Shown here piece by piece: positions 6,214 to 8,527 of a DNA stretch of 8,527 nt. The position numbers were made by a program, and so were the translations under genes. Where the stretch lies: assembly GCA_964629245.1 (NCBI GenBank), contig CAZVPZ010000031.1, positions 1 through 8,527 of the forward strand, read 5' to 3'. The DNA is from CAZVPZ01 sp964629245. GTDB lineage: Archaea > Nanohalarchaeota > Nanosalinia > Nanosalinales > Nanosalinaceae. Every line of letters begins with the position of its first letter. Position 1 is the stretch's first letter. The notes beneath the pieces are model-generated. The model searched no databases and was not told the DNA's origin. It worked only from the letters and a program-made list of their open reading frames with translations.

Positions 6214-6739
6214 TCTTCCTCACCTCTTCTTCGAGTTCGTCTATCTCCCTTCCATCGTTTTTGACCATGTAGTCGCTGAGAGCCATCAGCTTGGCGACGC
6301 CGTTCTCTATGTCCCTGATGTCGCGTTCGTGGAATTCGTCGCCCTTCACGTCTTCTTCTCTGGAACGTTCTTTTTTCCTTTCTATCCGTGTCTTGCGGGA
6401 GGCCCAGACCGCGATGACTTCGATGTCTTCACCGGTCTCGTCTTCGAACTTTTCCTTCTCTTCCCAGCTCCTCATACCTGTTATCGCGATGCTGTCTCTT
6501 TCATCTGAGATCTCTCCCAGGTAGGGCATAGAGAGATGTGCAATCGCGTCCATGCCCTTTTCTTCCCTCAGCCCGTTGACAAACTCTCCGGTTTTCTCCG
6601 CGTCTATACCCCTTTTCTCCATCTCTATCCTGACCACGTCGCCCATGTCGAGGACCGTGTAGCCCTCGTCTCCAAGTATCTCTGCCACGGTGGTCTTGCC
6701 GGAGAGAGGCATCCCAGTGACTCCGTATATCTCGGTCAC
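6185..6739 (-). CDS. UPF0200 family P-loop kinase-like protein (dephospho-CoA kinase-like fold)
   Basis: This 184-aa protein matches the archaeal UPF0200 family, related in fold to dephospho-CoA kinase and other small-molecule kinases. Walker A is GMPLSGKT (9-16), preceded by a short strand (IYGVT). NMGD-type MGDVVRIEM follows at 32-40, then ITGMRSWEEKEKFE, and a lid rich in Arg/Lys/Glu (RKTRIERKKERSREED, 115-130) with EFHERDIRDIENG. NDG (161-163) corresponds to the family's N-x-G turn. The substrate of this family is not established, and archaeal dephospho-CoA kinase activity has been assigned to a different protein family, so annotation as that enzyme would be unsafe. The GTG start is set by a 4-bp GTGA overlap with the 80-aa gene stop and by GGGGGT about 10 nt upstream. 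The last residues are encoded within the 29-bp overlap with the 92-aa gene. Confidence 0.88.
   Translation of the reverse strand: MTEIYGVTGMPLSGKTTVAEILGDEGYTVLDMGDVVRIEMEKRGIDAEKTGEFVNGLREEKGMDAIAHLSMPYLGEISDERDSIAITGMRSWEEKEKFEDETGEDIEVIAVWASRKTRIERKKERSREEDVKGDEFHERDIRDIENGVAKLMALSDYMVKNDGREIDELEEEVRKIVRDPTIPT
6220..6226 (-). promoter_or_regulatory. Shine-Dalgarno site that supports the TTG start at 6213
   Basis: The minus strand reads GAGGTGA, a seven-base match to the archaeal SD consensus, 6 nt before the TTG at 6213 and inside the 3' end of the UPF0200 gene. This is the main reason to accept a rare TTG start. Confidence 0.65.
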
Positions 6740-6978
6740 TCTAGGTCTACCCCCGTGCCTTCCCGGTAGGCGGCGTCCTGCGCCCGCGCATTGAACTCGG
6801 CCTCTGCGCTCCAGAGATCCCGGAGGAAGTCCTGCCGTGTTTCGAGGTCGGTCTCGGCTTCATAGCCCTGCAGGTACTCGTCTGTAAATCTCTCCAAGAG
6901 GTCTTCATAGTTTTCGCTCGACGCCGACTCAGCCTCCAGCTCTTTCGCAAGCTCTCTGGCGTCATCGAGTTCACTCAC
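6736..6978 (-). CDS. Small acidic helical protein, 80 aa, directly downstream of gatD
   Basis: This 80-aa, strongly acidic protein has no membrane segment and is predicted to be almost entirely helical: DDARELAKELEAES, YEDLLERFTDEYLQGYEAET, then DLETRQDFLRDLWSAEAEFN. The family is unknown to me. The GTG start at 6978 overlaps the gatD stop by 8 bp and has GAGAGGT 9 nt upstream. No in-frame ATG is nearby. The stop overlaps the next GTG by 4 bp. Size and helical character recall GatC, the small stabilising subunit of bacterial-type GatCAB, but the sequence does not show GatC features I could align, and known GatDE complexes have no such subunit. A dedicated GatD partner is therefore a guess from position. 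Confidence 0.75.
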   Translation of the reverse strand: MSELDDARELAKELEAESASSENYEDLLERFTDEYLQGYEAETDLETRQDFLRDLWSAEAEFNARAQDAAYREGTGVDLE

Positions 6979-8269
6979 GGTATACCGACCTCTCGCTTAT
7001 CTCACCTGCGACGTTTTTCTGGAAGAGTTCTTCTGCTTCTTCCCGCGAGTCCGCGTTACCCAGCGACCACATCAACTTGACATAGGCGAGCTCGGGATGC
7101 ATGTCTCCTGCGCTGATGGCTCCTGCGTCCTGGATCTTCAGTCCGGCGTCGTAGACGTCCATGTCTACCCTTCCGTTGATGCACTGGGATGACATCGCCA
7201 CGACCGCTTCTTCCGCAAGCTCTTCGAGTTTCGCGAGTATCTCCTCGTGGTGCTCGGTTTCATCGTCAAACGCGTTCACCGGCATGTGTCCAAGTCCCGT
7301 GCCCTCTATCAGGAGGCCCTGCGGGCTGTAGTCGAGCAGGTTTTCCAGTTCATCAGTCTTCATGCCGGGCCGGGCCTTTACGTACGCAACGCCGGTGTCT
7401 AGGTCCGGCCGGAACTCGTATCCGCTTTCTGTATTCTCGTAGTTTCGCTCTATCTCGCCGGTCTGGTAGTCGACTGTTCCGAGGGGTTCTGAGTTCACTG
7501 GCTGGAAGGCATCCCTCCTCGAGGTGTGCATCTTCCTAGCCTTCGCAGCGTTGAGGACCTGGCATTTATCGTCGTTTACGGTGCTGTGCATGCATATCCC
7601 GACACCCTCGAAGTCGGTCTCGGCAAGGAACTTCCCGGCGCAGTACATGTTCATCACCGCGTCGGTGGAAGGGCGGTCGCTCGACCTCTGCGCGCCGACG
7701 AGCAGGACGCCTGTATCGATACCCTTCAGCATGAGAGTCAACGCGGCTCCCGTATAGGCCATGGTGTCGGTGCCGTGGCCGACTATTATGCCTTCGTAGT
7801 CTTCCTTCGTCCCGTCTATCTTTTCCGCGACCTGCTGCCAGTGGCCGGGTTCCATGTCCTCGGAGAGCATCTGCGCGACGACCTCCGAGTGGAGGTTGAC
7901 CTCTTCAGCCAGCTGGGGGTACATCTCTACTAGGTCCTCGGGCTCGAAAGAAGGTTTGACCCCTCCTTCCTCGTAGGAGACTCGCGACGCTATAGTCCCG
8001 CCTGTGTGTAGTACTAGGATGTCCGGTCGTCCTTCTTCGTGTTGTACCTCCGGCTTCTCTAGTTCTTCCGCTTCACGTTTCTCGACTAGCTCTATGTCTT
8101 CCGGTTCGACACCGATGTTGTAACCGCTGTCGAGCTTGATAACAAGTGTTTCGGGGTCGCCGCTCTCTGGCTTGGGCATCAGCCTTCCCTGGTAACCACT
8201 CGCCTCTATCAGGTCGCCGACCTCTATACTCTCGTCTTCTAGAATATCCTGGATGCGGTCCGAGTACAT
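6971..8269 (-). CDS. gatD: Glutamyl-tRNA(Gln) amidotransferase subunit D (asparaginase-like)
   Basis: GatD hydrolyses an amide donor (Gln or Asn) and passes ammonia to GatE, which uses it to make Gln-tRNA(Gln). The 432-aa length matches the usual 430-440. An N-terminal beta domain (about 1-65, with VGDLIEASGYQG) is specific to GatD compared with plain asparaginases. The asparaginase core follows: LHTGGTIAS (88-95) with the nucleophile-type Thr92, GHGTDTM (164-170) with Thr167 and Asp168, GAQRSSDRPSTD (192-203), and RKMHTSRRDAF (245-255), where Lys246 aligns with the catalytic Lys. The second domain has LLIEGTGLGHMP. I chose ATG 8269 because the in-frame upstream extension to 8461 crosses the palindromes and TATA element and the end of the previous gene, and it has no GatD-like sequence. 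No SD is clear, and a TATA element about 28 bp upstream suggests a leaderless mRNA. It heads the operon that ends with gatE. Confidence 0.97.
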   Translation of the reverse strand: MYSDRIQDILEDESIEVGDLIEASGYQGRLMPKPESGDPETLVIKLDSGYNIGVEPEDIELVEKREAEELEKPEVQHEEGRPDILVLHTGGTIASRVSYEEGGVKPSFEPEDLVEMYPQLAEEVNLHSEVVAQMLSEDMEPGHWQQVAEKIDGTKEDYEGIIVGHGTDTMAYTGAALTLMLKGIDTGVLLVGAQRSSDRPSTDAVMNMYCAGKFLAETDFEGVGICMHSTVNDDKCQVLNAAKARKMHTSRRDAFQPVNSEPLGTVDYQTGEIERNYENTESGYEFRPDLDTGVAYVKARPGMKTDELENLLDYSPQGLLIEGTGLGHMPVNAFDDETEHHEEILAKLEELAEEAVVAMSSQCINGRVDMDVYDAGLKIQDAGAISAGDMHPELAYVKLMWSLGNADSREEAEELFQKNVAGEISERSVYRE

Positions 8270-8291
8270 GTTCAGGCATTCCCTTACAAAA

Positions 8292-8305
8292 CTTAATAAT
8301 ATGAA
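8292..8305 (-). promoter_or_regulatory. TATA-like element of the gatD operon
   Basis: The minus strand reads TTCATATTATTAAG, centred about 29 bp before the gatD ATG. Normal archaeal spacing would start transcription at or close to the ATG, fitting the lack of an SD. The two palindromes lie just upstream of it. Confidence 0.5.
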
Positions 8306-8317
8306 CCGGACAGGAGA

Positions 8318-8330
8318 TTTGTAATACAAA
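8318..8330. promoter_or_regulatory. Palindromic operator-like site 1 upstream of gatD
   Basis: TTTGTA-A-TACAAA is a perfect 6-bp inverted repeat with a one-base centre, about 50-60 bp before the gatD start and just upstream of its TATA element. The core recurs 41 bp further upstream, the pattern expected of a dimeric regulator. No regulator is identified. Confidence 0.5.
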
Positions 8331-8358
8331 ATACCTGAAAGAGCCCTAGTAATCCATG

Positions 8359-8371
8359 TTTGTAATACGAA
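8359..8371. promoter_or_regulatory. Palindromic operator-like site 2 upstream of gatD
   Basis: TTTGTA-A-TACGAA differs from site 1 at one base and keeps five of six arm pairs. Its centre (8365) is 41 bp from that of site 1 (8324), close to four helical turns, so both would face the same side of the DNA. Confidence 0.45.
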
Positions 8372-8396
8372 TAACGGGCTGCACCGGGCTTCAGGT

Positions 8397-8527
8397 TCAC
8401 GAGAAGTTCTGGACGTCGACCTTGATGAAGTCCGCGCCTGTCGGCAGTCGGAAGATGACATCGTATCCCAGGCCGTACTCGCTGGCGACGTGGGCCCTGA
8501 CCTCGCCTGTGGCTATGAAGTTGCCGT
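8397..8527 (-). CDS. C-terminal end of an unidentified protein (N-terminus beyond window)
   Basis: An open minus-strand frame enters from the right edge and ends with TGA at 8397-8399, giving 42 residues. They include NFIATGEVRAHVASEYGLGY and end FIKVDVQNFS. Third codon positions are almost all G or C, as in the real genes here, which supports coding. Alternating hydrophobic residues suggest a beta-rich C-terminal domain, and no motif allows a family call. The gene is followed by a 127-bp gap before gatD that holds the palindromes and the gatD TATA element, so it probably belongs to a separate transcript. Confidence 0.65.
   Translation of the reverse strand, partial: GNFIATGEVRAHVASEYGLGYDVIFRLPTGADFIKVDVQNFS

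Noticed and set aside
6747..6974. Alternative minus-strand frame of 75 codons overlapping the 80-aa gene
   Set aside because: It ends without coupling to the next gene and its basic, Ser/Arg-rich product is typical of a frame shadow. The 80-aa frame has an SD, two stop-start overlaps and the acidic composition of its neighbours.
8375..8390. Direct repeat CGGGCT...CGGGCT just after the partial gene
   Set aside because: Only two 6-base copies, with no hairpin or T-run attached. Too short to call a terminator or regulatory repeat.
8270..8461. 64-residue N-terminal extension of gatD
   Set aside because: It reads through the palindromes and TATA element and overlaps the end of the preceding gene out of frame. 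Its Ser/Arg-rich composition is unlike GatD, and starting at 8269 gives the normal family length.
1..8527. Search for CRISPR arrays, tRNA or rRNA genes, insertion sequences and attachment sites
   Set aside because: I saw no regularly spaced repeats, tRNA-like cloverleaf, rRNA stretch, transposase or terminal inverted repeats. Almost all of the window is occupied by minus-strand genes.

Overview
The window looks archaeal and probably comes from a salt-adapted DPANN-type lineage such as Nanohaloarchaeota; the lineage is inference. The archaeal call rests on a group II chaperonin (thermosome), both subunits of the archaea-only Glu-tRNA(Gln) amidotransferase GatDE, class III (prepilin/archaellin) signal peptides, TATA-type promoters and a UPF0200 kinase-like protein. 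The halophile call rests on the strong Asp/Glu excess in nearly all soluble products. Every gene I can support is on the minus strand, so transcription runs from high to low coordinates. Coding density is high, and no gap exceeds about 140 bp.

Layout in transcription order. (1) 8527-8397: the 3' end of an unidentified gene. (2) 8396-8270: a regulatory gap with a TATA element and two near-identical palindromes. (3) 8269-3757: a tightly packed six-gene run: gatD, an 80-aa acidic protein, a UPF0200 P-loop kinase-like protein, a 92-aa and a 109-aa protein of unknown function, and gatE. Every junction in it is an overlap or a gap of 7 bp, which points to one operon. (4) 3684-2011: a thermosome subunit with its own promoter. 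(5) 1869-1549: a 106-aa three-helix membrane protein with its own TATA element. (6) 1459 to the window's left edge: a TATA promoter and strong Shine-Dalgarno site (SD) leading a coupled cluster of a soluble coiled-coil protein, a type IV pilin/archaellin-like protein and a second pilin-like protein cut by the window.

How they work together. GatD releases ammonia from glutamine or asparagine, and GatE uses it to amidate Glu-tRNA(Gln), so the first operon supplies Gln-tRNA(Gln). The four genes between the two subunits have no established link to this. The thermosome is general protein folding. The left-hand cluster looks like a cell-surface filament module with an unusual coiled-coil partner as its first gene.

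Two initiation modes are visible. Most operon-internal starts, and the thermosome, have GGTGA- or GGAG-type SD sites. gatD and the membrane protein instead have a TATA element about 25-30 bp before the start codon and no clear SD, which suggests leaderless mRNAs. I found no tRNA, rRNA, CRISPR array or mobile element.
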